Origin: Streptomyces humicola
GTDB taxonomy: Bacteria > Actinomycetota > Actinomycetes > Streptomycetales > Streptomycetaceae
NCBI RefSeq assembly: GCF_024436035.1
Contig: NZ_JANFNG010000013.1
Span: 1-64,000 of the forward strand
Reading direction: 5' to 3'
Length of the DNA: 64,000 bases
Shown here piece by piece: positions 40,733 to 49,055 of the stretch (positions within the stretch are counted from its first letter, which is position 1; each line of letters opens with the position of its first letter). Below the pieces are notes generated by a model. That model was not told where the DNA came from. It saw nothing but the letters and a program-made list of their open reading frames with translations, and searched no databases. The position numbers were made by a program, and so were the translations under genes.

Positions 40733-42292
40733 ATGAGCGGTGTGCGGAGGGAAAATCCGGCAGGGGTCAGCAGGCGGGGCCTGTTGGCGGGTGCGACGGC
40801 GGTCGGGCTGAGCGGGGCGGTTACGGCACCGGCCGCGGCGTCCCCGGTGCTGTGGGAACATCCGGGGCGGCTCGATGCGCCACGCGTGGCAGGGCTGCAC
40901 CTGCAGTTCGGGGCCGACGCGTCGCGGGAGGTCGTGGTCTCCTGGCACACCACGGCCTCGGTGTCGCGGCCACGGGTGCTCTACGGCACCGCGAGCGGAG
41001 GCTTCGGTCGTACCGCGCAGGCCGACACCACCACGTACCGGGACGCGAAGTCCGGTACGGAGGTGCAGGTTCACCACGCCCGGATCGCAGGGCTGCGGCC
41101 CGACACCGACTACGTCTACGCCGCTGTGCACGACGGGGCGGCGCCGGAGCTCGGCACGGTGCGCACCGCTCCCCGCGGGCGCGGGGCATTCACCTTCACC
41201 AGCTTCGGCGACCAGGGCACGCCGACTCTCGGCAAGCTCTCGGGCGGCGCGTACGTCAACGACAACCTCGGCAGCCCGGCCGCCGGCGACACCACGGCGG
41301 GCGTCGAGCGGATCGCGCCGCTGTTCCATCTGGTCAACGGCGATCTGTGCTATGCAAATCTGTCGACGGACCGGATCCGAACCTGGTCGGACTGGTTCGA
41401 GTGCAACTCCCGCTCCGCCCGTAACCGCCCCTGGATGCCGGCAGCCGGCAACCATGAGAACGAACTCGGCAACGGCCCCATCGGGTACGCCGCTTACCAG
41501 AGCTACTTCACCGTTCCGGATTCCGGCGCTGGCACCGAACTGCGCGGGCTGTGGTACGCGTTCACGGCGGGCTCGGTACGGGTCATCAGCCTCGCCAACG
41601 ACGACGTGGCGCTGCAGGACGCCGGCAGCTCCTATGTGCACGGGTACTCGGGCGGGGCGCAGCGCCGCTGGCTGGAGGCGGAGTTGGCGGCCTCCCGCGC
41701 CGATGCGCGGATCGACTGGATCGTGGTGTGCATGCACCAGGTCGTGATCTCCACTGCTGACAAGTTCAACGGAGCCGACCTGGGCATCAGGGAGTCCTGG
41801 GTGCCGCTCTTCGACGCCTACGGCGTGGACCTCGTCGTCTGCGGTCATGAACATCACTACGAGCGGTCGCACCCGATCCGGGGCCAGCAGCCCAACGACA
41901 CGCGCACCCCGGTGCCGGTCTCCACCGACAATGACGTGATCGACACCTCCAAGGGCACCGTGCACATGGTGATCGGAGGCGGGGGCACGTCGGCGCCCTC
42001 CAACCAGCTGCTGTTCGACCCGCCACGGTGCCGGGTGATCACCGCCGTGGGCCCGGTGGATCCGACGACCCGCAAGCGTCCTCCGGTGTACGTCACCGAG
42101 GACGCGCCGTGGTCGGCGGTGCGCGACGCCGACCACTCGTACGGCTTCGCGGCCTTCGAGGTCGACCCGGGGACGAGCGGCGGCACCACGTCGATCGCCG
42201 TGACGTACTACGCCGTCAGCGGCCCGTACGGTGATCTCGTGCCCGTCGACCGCTTCACGCTCGTCCGGCCGAGGGGCCCTCAGCTGTCGTAG
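40733..42292 (+). CDS. Tat-exported purple acid phosphatase-like metallophosphoesterase
   Basis: A 519-residue protein. A twin-arginine signal (SRRGLLAGATAVGLSGAVTA) is followed by a fibronectin-like N-terminal domain (about 45-150). The catalytic domain has the metal motifs FTSFGDQGT, VNGDLCYANL, AAGNHENE, VCMHQ and GHEHHYER, the full purple acid phosphatase set. It would release phosphate from organic phosphates outside the cell. No pho box was recognised upstream. The 3' end overlaps paaE by 13 bases (convergent). Confidence 0.88.
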   Translation: MSGVRRENPAGVSRRGLLAGATAVGLSGAVTAPAAASPVLWEHPGRLDAPRVAGLHLQFGADASREVVVSWHTTASVSRPRVLYGTASGGFGRTAQADTTTYRDAKSGTEVQVHHARIAGLRPDTDYVYAAVHDGAAPELGTVRTAPRGRGAFTFTSFGDQGTPTLGKLSGGAYVNDNLGSPAAGDTTAGVERIAPLFHLVNGDLCYANLSTDRIRTWSDWFECNSRSARNRPWMPAAGNHENELGNGPIGYAAYQSYFTVPDSGAGTELRGLWYAFTAGSVRVISLANDDVALQDAGSSYVHGYSGGAQRRWLEAELAASRADARIDWIVVCMHQVVISTADKFNGADLGIRESWVPLFDAYGVDLVVCGHEHHYERSHPIRGQQPNDTRTPVPVSTDNDVIDTSKGTVHMVIGGGGTSAPSNQLLFDPPRCRVITAVGPVDPTTRKRPPVYVTEDAPWSAVRDADHSYGFAAFEVDPGTSGGTTSIAVTYYAVSGPYGDLVPVDRFTLVRPRGPQLS

Positions 42293-43398
42293 TCGACGGT
42301 CAGTTCGTCGGAGACCGGGTACGACTGGCAGGTCAAGACGTACCCCGCGGCGACCTCGTCCGGTTCGAGGGCGAAGTTCCGGCGCATGTCGACCTCGCCG
42401 CACCGGACCAGGGCGCGGCATGTCCCGCAGACGCCGCCCTTGCAGGCGAACGGGAGGTCCGGGCGGGAGCGCTGTGCTCCGTCGAGCACCGTGCGGTTGC
42501 GAGGGAGAACCGATTCCGTGGTGCGGCCGTCGAGGACGACGGTGACGGTGCTCACCGGTCCGGTGGGCGCGGCGTCCGCATGGTGGAACGTTTCTACGGG
42601 TGCGTCGTCGGCGTAGAACAGCTCCTGATGGACGCGCTCGGCGGGGACGCCGAGCCCGGAGAGGACCTGGCGTGCGCCCTGGACCATGCCGTGAGGTCCG
42701 CACAGCCACCAGTGGTCCGCCGAGTTGACGTCGACGAGCCCGTCGATGAGTGCGGAGAGCCGCTGCGCGTCGAGCCGCCCCGAGAAGAGCTCGGCCTCGC
42801 GCGGCTCGCGGGAGAGGACGTGTGCCAGCTGGAAGCGGCTGGGGTGCAGATCCTTCAGATCGGCCAACTCGTCGACGAACATCACCGTGTCGGTGCGACG
42901 GTTGCCGTAGAAGAGCGTCACCTCGGAGCGCGGGTGGGCAGCGAGCACGGAGGCGGCTATTGACAGCACCGGGGTTATGCCCGAGCCGGCGGCGATCAGG
43001 ACGTGATGGGCTGGGACGTCGAGATCGGGAGTGAAGGCACCGAGCGGAGGCAGCACGTCGACCGTCTCGCCCGGGCGCACGCGATGGACCAGCCATGAGG
43101 AGAACAGCCCGCCCGGCACCTCGCGCACACCTATGCGCAACGGGCCGCCGACGGGCGAGCATATGGAGTACGAGCGGCGTTCGTCCCGCCCCTCGACGAT
43201 GCGGCGCAGCGTGAGCGACTGCCCCGGCGCGAACGCGTACGCCTCGGCGAACTCTTCGGGCACGTCGAAGGTGATGGCCGTCGCGTCCTCGCACAGCCGC
43301 TCGGTACGGGCGACCCGCAAGGTGTGGAACTCCGGGCGGCGGTGCCGCACCCGCCGGGCCTCGGCCGGGGCGCTGGGGGAAGCCGTCAGGTCTCCCAT
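42280..43398 (-). CDS. paaE: Phenylacetyl-CoA epoxidase reductase subunit PaaE
   Basis: A 372-residue ferredoxin-NADP reductase-type protein: an FAD domain (DERRSYSICSP near residue 74), an NAD(P) domain (VLIAAGSGITPVLSIAASVL) and a C-terminal plant-type 2Fe-2S domain (CKGGVCGTC ... LTCQSYP). It passes electrons from NADPH to the PaaA diiron site. It is the last gene of the paaABCDE run and starts right after the paaD stop (TGAATG). Confidence 0.95.
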   Translation of the reverse strand: MGDLTASPSAPAEARRVRHRRPEFHTLRVARTERLCEDATAITFDVPEEFAEAYAFAPGQSLTLRRIVEGRDERRSYSICSPVGGPLRIGVREVPGGLFSSWLVHRVRPGETVDVLPPLGAFTPDLDVPAHHVLIAAGSGITPVLSIAASVLAAHPRSEVTLFYGNRRTDTVMFVDELADLKDLHPSRFQLAHVLSREPREAELFSGRLDAQRLSALIDGLVDVNSADHWWLCGPHGMVQGARQVLSGLGVPAERVHQELFYADDAPVETFHHADAAPTGPVSTVTVVLDGRTTESVLPRNRTVLDGAQRSRPDLPFACKGGVCGTCRALVRCGEVDMRRNFALEPDEVAAGYVLTCQSYPVSDELTVDYDS

Positions 43399-43935
43399 TC
43401 AGATCTCCTTGAGGTGCTCGAACGGCTCGAGGCAGTTGCGGCAGCGCCACAGTGCCTTGCACGAGGTGGCCGAGAAGCGCGAGGTCTCCTCGGTTTCCGA
43501 CGACCCGCAGCGCGGGCACGCCACTGCACGACGGGTCGGCGACAGCGTCAACGGCACAGGTCCGACTGCCCGCCGGGGCGCGGGGCCGGGCGGGGCGATG
43601 CCGTACTCGGCGAGCTTGCGGCGGCCTTCGGCGCTGATCCAGTCGCTCGTCCATGGCGGGTCGAGCACGGTGCGTATACGCACCTCCGGGAAGCCGGCCG
43701 CCCGCAGCCGCGCGGCCACGTCCGACCGCATCTCGGCCATCGCCGGGCAGCCCGAGTAGGTGGGGGTGATGCTGGCGGTCACCGTGCCGTCGGCGTCCAC
43801 CTCCACCCCGCGCAGCACACCGAGGTCGGCGAGGGTGAGCATCGGCAGCTCGGGGTCGGGCACCGCCTCCGCGACCCGGCGCGCGCGGGTGCGTATCGAC
43901 TCCAGGTGAGGGGCTTCCACCCGCTGTGCGGTCAC
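43399..43935 (-). CDS. paaD: Phenylacetate degradation protein PaaD
   Basis: A 178-residue protein. An N-terminal MIP18/DUF59-type domain (VPDPELPMLTLADLGVLRGV and TPTYSGCPAM) is followed by a zinc ribbon (CPRCGSS ... CKALWRCRNC). It probably helps assemble the Fe-S or diiron centres of the epoxidase. The GTG at 43935 overlaps the paaC stop (GTGA). A longer in-frame extension upstream is a shadow of paaC. Confidence 0.92.
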   Translation of the reverse strand: MTAQRVEAPHLESIRTRARRVAEAVPDPELPMLTLADLGVLRGVEVDADGTVTASITPTYSGCPAMAEMRSDVAARLRAAGFPEVRIRTVLDPPWTSDWISAEGRRKLAEYGIAPPGPAPRRAVGPVPLTLSPTRRAVACPRCGSSETEETSRFSATSCKALWRCRNCLEPFEHLKEI

Positions 43936-44816
43936 CACGTCGCCTCCGGGTGGGCACGGGCCACGCTCTGCATCTCGGCGAGCAGCGGGCCCAGGGCGTC
44001 GGTGTGCTCGCCCCAACGTCCTCCGCCGGGGTGGGGATCGGCCGGCAGGGCAGGAAGGGCGAGGGTGGCGGCGTCGGCGACCTGGAGCAGCGTCGCCCCG
44101 ACCTCCTCCCGTACGGCCGCCGGATCGACCCCGATGCCCCCCGCCGCCGCCTCGCGCTCGACCGGTCCCGTGGCGAACAGTTCGCCGACATAGGGCCATA
44201 TCTCCTCGATGCCACGCTGCATCCGCAGATGGGACTCGCACGTGCCGTCGCCGAGCCGTACCGTCCACTGGGCCGCGTAATCGCGGTGGTACGTCAGCTC
44301 CTTGACGCCCTTGGCGGCGACCGCCGCAAGCACCGGGTCGGTCGAGCCGGTGAGCCGCTCGAAGAGCGCGAGCCGCCACGTGGCCAGTACCAGCAGCCGC
44401 GCGATCGAGAAGGCGAAGTCCCCGTTGGGCAGTTCGGCGAGCCGGACATTGCGGAGGGCGTCGGCGTCGCGGAAGTAGGCGAGCGCGTCCTCGTCACGGC
44501 CCGAGCCCTCCGCCTGCCCTGCCCGGGAGAGCAGCAGCCGGGCCTGCCCGAGCAGATCGAGACCTATGTTGGCGAGCGCCACCTCCTCCTCCAGTTCCGG
44601 CGCACGGGTGCACCACTCGGCCAGCCGCTGGGCCGACACCAGCGCGTCGTCGCCGAGAGCCAGGCAGTACGCCGCGAGTATGCGGCCGTCGACCACCTCC
44701 GGCACGACTGTGTCGACGCCGTGCAGCGGGTCCTCGAAGCCGGTGCCGAACGCCCAGCGCGCGTCGCCGTCCTCGGAGCCCTCGGCCAGTGAGAGGTACA
44801 CATGGTCATCAGTCAT
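43932..44816 (-). CDS. paaC: Phenylacetyl-CoA epoxidase structural subunit PaaC
   Basis: A 294-residue helical protein of the PaaA/PaaC ferritin-like family that has lost most iron ligands. FGTGFEDPLHGVDTVVPEVV precedes the DDALVSAQRLAEWCTRAPEL and EEEVALANIGLDLLGQARLL core, and KELTYHRDYAAQWTVRLGDG follows. It pairs with PaaA in the (PaaAC)2 core. Start ATG overlaps nothing; paaB stops 8 bases upstream. Confidence 0.95.
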   Translation of the reverse strand: MTDDHVYLSLAEGSEDGDARWAFGTGFEDPLHGVDTVVPEVVDGRILAAYCLALGDDALVSAQRLAEWCTRAPELEEEVALANIGLDLLGQARLLLSRAGQAEGSGRDEDALAYFRDADALRNVRLAELPNGDFAFSIARLLVLATWRLALFERLTGSTDPVLAAVAAKGVKELTYHRDYAAQWTVRLGDGTCESHLRMQRGIEEIWPYVGELFATGPVEREAAAGGIGVDPAAVREEVGATLLQVADAATLALPALPADPHPGGGRWGEHTDALGPLLAEMQSVARAHPEATW

Positions 44817-44824
44817 GGCGAGCC

Positions 44825-45118
44825 CTAGATGTGGGGAACGTCTTCGGGGATGTCGTAGAAGGTGGGATGCCGGTAGACCTTGTCGCCGCTGGGAGCGAAG
44901 AACGGGTCCTTCTCGTCCGGCGTCGACGCGGTGATGGCGTCGCTGCGCACCACCCAGATGCTCACTCCCTCGTTCCTGCGGGTGTAGAGGTCACGGGCGT
45001 GGGTGAGCGCCATCCGCTCGTCGGCTGCGTGCAGCGAGCCGACGTGCACGTGGTTGAGGCCGCGCTTGCCACGTATGAAGACCTCGTACAGCGGCCATTC
45101 ACGCCTCTCGCCCTTCAT
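44825..45118 (-). CDS. paaB: Phenylacetyl-CoA epoxidase subunit PaaB
   Basis: A 97-residue protein with the PaaB pattern [40 protein letters not shown] and an end rich in [11 protein letters not shown]. It bridges PaaA-PaaC dimers. The ATG at 45118 overlaps the paaA TGA (ATGA), confirming translational coupling and this start. Confidence 0.95.
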   Translation of the reverse strand: MKGERREWPLYEVFIRGKRGLNHVHVGSLHAADERMALTHARDLYTRRNEGVSIWVVRSDAITASTPDEKDPFFAPSGDKVYRHPTFYDIPEDVPHI

Positions 45119-46134
45119 GCCGCCCGTCCTTCCTGCTGTTGCTGCTCGGCCACACCGGCCGCCTGCTTGGCCGCGTACGCGCTCGCCGCCTCGCGCACCC
45201 ACGCGCCGTCCTCGTGGGCCGCGCGGCGGCGGGTCATCCGCTGTGCGTTGCACGGGCCGTCACCGCTGATGACGCGTTTGAGTTCGGACCAGTCGGGGGT
45301 GCCGAAGTCGTGGTGCCCGCGCTCCTCGTTCCACCGCAGCTGCGGATCGGGGAGGACGACGCCGAGCTTCTCGGCCTGCGGCACCGTCATGTCCACGAAG
45401 CGCTGCCGCAGTTCGTCATTGGAGTGCCGCTTTATGTGCCAGGCCATGGACTTCGCGGTGTTGGGAGAGTCGCCGTCAGGGGGGCCGAACATCATCAACG
45501 AAGGCCACCACCACCGGTCCACGGCGTCCTGCACCATCCGCCGCTGGGCCTCGGTGCCGCGCATCATGGTCATCAACAGCTCGTATCCCTGGCGCTGGTG
45601 GAACGACTCCTCCTTGCAGATCCGCACCATCGCGCGTGCGTACGGACCATAGGAGCTGCGGCACAGCGGCACCTGGTTGCATATCGCGGCGCCATCCACG
45701 AACCAGCCGATCACGCCTACGTCGGCGAAGTTCATCGTCGGGTAGTTGAAGATCGACGAGTATTTCTGCCGGCCCTCGATGAGCCGCTCGGTCAGATCGG
45801 CGCGGTCGGCGCCGAGGGTCTCGGCGGCCGAGTAGAGGTACAGGCCGTGCCCCGCCTCGTCCTGCACCTTGGCGAAGAGGATCGCCTTGCGCCGCAGCGA
45901 GGGCGCCCGTGTGATCCACTCGCCCTCGGGCTGCATGCCGATGATCTCCGAGTGGGCGTGCTGAGCTATCTGCCGGACGAGGGTCCTGCGGTAGGCCTCC
46001 GGCATCCAGTCGCGCGGCTCGATCCGCTGATCGTGCGCGATCGTGCGGTCGAAGTGCTCCTGCAGCTGCTGTTCCCCGGCGTCGCTCCCCGCCGCATTCG
46101 CGCTTTCGTGCGCGCCGTCGTTGTCAGGCATCAT
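45115..46134 (-). CDS. paaA: Phenylacetyl-CoA epoxidase catalytic subunit PaaA
   Basis: A 339-residue diiron oxygenase subunit. [20 protein letters not shown] supplies the ExxH iron ligands; [20 protein letters not shown] supplies the second ligand set. It epoxidises the ring of phenylacetyl-CoA. It is the first gene of the five-gene epoxidase operon. An operator-like 18-base site lies 25 bases upstream of the start (46159-46176). Confidence 0.96.
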   Translation of the reverse strand: MMPDNDGAHESANAAGSDAGEQQLQEHFDRTIAHDQRIEPRDWMPEAYRRTLVRQIAQHAHSEIIGMQPEGEWITRAPSLRRKAILFAKVQDEAGHGLYLYSAAETLGADRADLTERLIEGRQKYSSIFNYPTMNFADVGVIGWFVDGAAICNQVPLCRSSYGPYARAMVRICKEESFHQRQGYELLMTMMRGTEAQRRMVQDAVDRWWWPSLMMFGPPDGDSPNTAKSMAWHIKRHSNDELRQRFVDMTVPQAEKLGVVLPDPQLRWNEERGHHDFGTPDWSELKRVISGDGPCNAQRMTRRRAAHEDGAWVREAASAYAAKQAAGVAEQQQQEGRAA

Positions 46135-46158
46135 CGCGGGCCTCCCCTAGCCAACCCG

Positions 46159-46176
46159 ACCGACCATTCGTTCGGT
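46159..46176. promoter_or_regulatory. PaaR/TetR-type operator upstream of paaA
   Basis: ACCGACCATTCGTTCGGT is an imperfect 18-base palindrome just upstream of paaA. It shares ACCGACC and TTCGGT with the reverse complement of a site between paaH and paaK. Actinobacterial TetR-type PaaR repressors bind sites of this general form (recalled). No paaR gene is in the window. Confidence 0.55.
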
Positions 46177-46315
46177 ACTCTTCAGTCTCGCCCACCGTGC
46201 CACCGCTGGCAACCCCACTTCCGGGTGACCTTCCGGTGTCCGCGTCCGCCGTCGCGGCCGGGCGTCACCGCCAGGCGTCGCGGCCGGGTGTCGTGGTCGG
46301 GCATCACGGCACGCG

Positions 46316-47173
46316 TCACGGCCAGGGGTAGAAGCCCTGTCCCGTCTTGCGCCCCAGCTCGCCACGGGCCACCTTCTCGCGCAGCAGCCTCGGTGGCGCG
46401 AAACGCTCGCCCAGGCGCGAGTGGAGGTATTCCGCGATCGCCAGACGCACATCGAGCCCCACCAGATCGGTCAGGCGCAGCGGCCCCATGGGATGCCGGT
46501 AGCCGAGGCGCATCGCGTCGTCGATCGCCTCGGGTGCGGCCACGCCCTCCTCCACCATCCGGATCGCCTCCAGGCCGAGCGCGACGCCGAGCCGGCTACT
46601 GGCGAACCCGGGCGAGTCCTTGACCATGACGTCGGTCTTGCCCAGGCTGTGCGTCCAGGCAAGGGCCGACCGCACGGTCTCGTCGGAGGTGTCCGGCGCG
46701 ACCACCACCTCGATCAGCTCGGAGGCGGGGACGGGGTTGAAGAAATGCATGCCCAGGAAGCGAGCGGGGCGACAGAGCGCGGCAGCGAGCTCGGTCACCG
46801 ACAGCGAGCTGGTGTTGGTGGCGAGAACCGTCTCCCGGCCCACCCGCTTCTCGGCCGCCGCAAGCAGGGACGCCTTGAGTGCCGCGTCCTCCGGCACCGC
46901 CTCCACCACCAGATCGGCATCCTGCGGCAGCCCGTCCACCGAGTCGGCCGTCCTGATCCGTGCCAGCACCTGCTCTGCGGGCTCGGCGAGCCTGCCGCGC
47001 TCGGCCGCCCGTCGCAGCCCCGACTCGATCCGCTCCAGCGCGGCAGCGGCGGCCTCGGCACTGCTCTCCACCACCGTCACCGAGGACCCGGCAGAGGCGA
47101 AGGACTGTGCGATGCCGGACCCCATCCGGCCGCCTCCGATCACCCCGACCGATCCCGGCGCTGCTGCGGTCAT
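46316..47173 (-). CDS. paaH: 3-Hydroxyacyl-CoA dehydrogenase, PaaH type
   Basis: A 285-residue NAD-dependent dehydrogenase. GVIGGGRMGSGIAQSFASAG is the NAD fold, ATNTSSLSVTELAAALCRPA and FLGMHFFNPVP carry the catalytic His, and the C-terminal domain has RLGYRHPMGPLRLTDLVGLD. In the phenylacetate pathway it oxidises 3-hydroxyadipyl-CoA; a butyryl-type substrate is also possible. It is divergent from paaK and shares the control region with it. A 181-base gap separates it from paaA. Confidence 0.88.
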   Translation of the reverse strand: MTAAAPGSVGVIGGGRMGSGIAQSFASAGSSVTVVESSAEAAAAALERIESGLRRAAERGRLAEPAEQVLARIRTADSVDGLPQDADLVVEAVPEDAALKASLLAAAEKRVGRETVLATNTSSLSVTELAAALCRPARFLGMHFFNPVPASELIEVVVAPDTSDETVRSALAWTHSLGKTDVMVKDSPGFASSRLGVALGLEAIRMVEEGVAAPEAIDDAMRLGYRHPMGPLRLTDLVGLDVRLAIAEYLHSRLGERFAPPRLLREKVARGELGRKTGQGFYPWP

Positions 47174-47247
47174 GGCCGTACTCCTCCTCGACGTACCGCG
47201 GTCCTGCGGTCTTGTGTCGCCCGGTGTGCTGCGGCCTTCCGGCCCTC

Positions 47248-47276
47248 TTGACAGGCGGTCCGGCGGCTGGATTACT
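47248..47276 (+). promoter_or_regulatory. Sigma-70-type promoter of paaK
   Basis: TTGACA at 47248-47253 and ATTACT at 47271-47276 are spaced by 17 bases. The operator-like site begins 20 bases after the -10 hexamer, so a bound repressor would cover the transcription start region. Confidence 0.5.
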
Positions 47277-47295
47277 TGATTGCGCCGCGAGGCTA

Positions 47296-47313
47296 ACCGA
47301 ATGTTCGGTCGGT
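47296..47313. promoter_or_regulatory. PaaR/TetR-type operator between paaH and paaK
   Basis: ACCGAATGTTCGGTCGGT; its reverse complement starts ACCGACC and ends TTCGGT like the paaA site. It sits between the divergent paaH and paaK genes, just after a good promoter, and could control both. Confidence 0.55.
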
Positions 47314-47375
47314 GCACAAGGGTGCGCACGAGACGTGGGTGCGCACGAGGCGTGCGGAGGCGGAGGAGGAGCGCG

Positions 47376-48698
47376 ATGAGGGCGGATCCGCCTTCGCCCG
47401 GTGAACTGGACGCCGGGGAACGCATGAGCCCCGATGAGCTGACCCAGCATCAGCTCGCCTGCCTCCAGGACACCTTGAAGCGGGCCTACGACAACGTCCC
47501 TTTCTACCGCCGGTCCTTCGACGCCGCCGGGGTCACCCCCGAGGACTGCCGCAGCCTCGCCGACCTCTCCCGCTTCCCTTTCACCACCAAGGCCGATCTG
47601 CGCGAGCACTACCCGTTCGGCATGTTCGCCGTGCCCGTGTCCGACGTCCGCCGCCTGCACGCCTCCAGCGGCACCACAGGACTCCCCACCGTCGTCGGCT
47701 ACACCGACCGGGACTTGTCCGTCTGGGCGGATGTTGTCGCACGCTCCATCCGCGCCGCAGGCGGCAGGCCCGGTCACAAGGTGCACATCAGCTACGGATA
47801 CGGCCTGTTCACCGGCGGCCTGGGGGCGCACTACGGCGCCGAGCGGGCCGGCTGCACCGTCATCCCGGCCTCCGGCGGCATGACGGCGCGCCAGGTCCGG
47901 ATCATTCAGGACTTGCGGCCCGAGATCATCATGGTCACCCCGTCCTACATGCTCACCCTCCTCGATGAGTTCGAGCGCCAAGGGGTGGACCCGCGCACCA
48001 CATCACTGGAGGTCGGCATCTTCGGCGCCGAGCCGTGGACGGAGGAGATGCGCCGGGAGATAGAAGAGCGCATGGACATCCACGCCGTGGACATCTATGG
48101 GCTGTCGGAGGTGATCGGGCCCGGTGTGGCACAGGAGTGCGTGGAGACCAAGGACGGCCTGCACATCTGGGAGGACCACTTCTACCCGGAAGTCGTCGAC
48201 CCGCTCACCGACGAGGTGATGGCCCAGGGCGCGGACGGCGAGCTGGTGTTCACCTCGCTCACCAAGGAGGCGCTGCCGGTCATCCGCTACCGCACCCGCG
48301 ATCTGACGCGGCTGATGCCCGGCACCGCACGTCCCGCCTTCCGCCGGATGGCGAGGATCACCGGCCGCTGCGACGACATGATCATTCTGCGCGGGGTGAA
48401 CCTCTTCCCCAGCCAGATCGAGGAGGTCGTGCTGCGGACCCCCGGCGTCGCGCCGCATTTCCAGATACACCTGAGCCGTCGCGGCCGGATGGACCACATG
48501 ACCGTGCGCGTCGAGGCGCGACCCGATGCACCGGCCGAGCGCCGCGCGGCGGCCGGCGCCGAGATCGCCGCGGCGGTGAAGGAGGGCGTAGGGGTCAGCG
48601 TCGAGGTGGCTGTCGTCGACCCCGAGTCCCTGGAGCGCTCAGTCGGCAAGATACGCCGGGTCATCGACTCCCGGAACTCCCCAAAGGCTGACGGCTGA
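47376..48698 (+). CDS. paaK: Phenylacetate-CoA ligase
   Basis: A 440-residue AMP-forming ligase of the PaaK type. LHASSGTTGLPTVVGYT is the P-loop, DIYGLSEVIGPGVAQECVET is the A5-like motif, YRTRDLTRLMPG the hinge motif, and GRCDDMIILRGVNLFPSQIE the C-terminal clamp. It makes phenylacetyl-CoA, the substrate of PaaABCDE. GGAGGAGG precedes the ATG at 47376. It is the only plus-strand gene of the cluster. The longer frame from 47280 crosses the operator and is rejected. Confidence 0.95.
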   Translation: MRADPPSPGELDAGERMSPDELTQHQLACLQDTLKRAYDNVPFYRRSFDAAGVTPEDCRSLADLSRFPFTTKADLREHYPFGMFAVPVSDVRRLHASSGTTGLPTVVGYTDRDLSVWADVVARSIRAAGGRPGHKVHISYGYGLFTGGLGAHYGAERAGCTVIPASGGMTARQVRIIQDLRPEIIMVTPSYMLTLLDEFERQGVDPRTTSLEVGIFGAEPWTEEMRREIEERMDIHAVDIYGLSEVIGPGVAQECVETKDGLHIWEDHFYPEVVDPLTDEVMAQGADGELVFTSLTKEALPVIRYRTRDLTRLMPGTARPAFRRMARITGRCDDMIILRGVNLFPSQIEEVVLRTPGVAPHFQIHLSRRGRMDHMTVRVEARPDAPAERRAAAGAEIAAAVKEGVGVSVEVAVVDPESLERSVGKIRRVIDSRNSPKADG

Positions 48699-48714
48699 CC
48701 GCTGACCGCGTCCG

Positions 48715-48984
48715 TCAACGGCGCCTGCCGCGGTCGACGGGCCAGTACGGCGGAATGTCACGCCCGGGCTGGTAGTGCGCGCCCTGGTGGATGTGGCGGA
48801 TGACCACGCCCATGTCGACCAGGGCGACGAGCGCGACGGCCCCGAAGGCGGCGGCCCATCCGGGCAGGCCCGCGAACAGGAAGATGATCATTCCGCCGAC
48901 GGCCCACAGCAGCCCCCACGCCGTCAGTCCGAGCCTCAGCCGGAGCGGACTGCGTGCTTGCGTCGGTTCACTCCCGGTACGCAT
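48715..48984 (-). CDS. DUF6343 family small membrane protein
   Basis: An 89-residue protein with two helices (LTAWGLLWAVGGMIIFLFAG and WAAAFGAVALVALVDMGVVI) and a C-terminal block HQGAHYQPGRDIPPYWP, the layout of DUF6343 proteins of streptomycetes. AGGAG lies 11 bases before the ATG at 48984. It ends 16 bases from the paaK stop (convergent). Function unknown. Confidence 0.7.
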   Translation of the reverse strand: MRTGSEPTQARSPLRLRLGLTAWGLLWAVGGMIIFLFAGLPGWAAAFGAVALVALVDMGVVIRHIHQGAHYQPGRDIPPYWPVDRGRRR

Positions 48985-49055
48985 TGCCACGCATCTCCTG
49001 ATTCCAACGTACTCGCGCGGCACCAGCACGCGCTGCCGTTAGGATCTGTCCCCTT

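Noticed and set aside
39047..44215. A minus-strand open frame of 1722 codons
   Set aside because: Only the last part (39047-40528) is a real gene, the NCS1 permease. The rest is the antisense or off-frame shadow of the phosphatase and paa genes and shows Arg/Pro-rich random composition.
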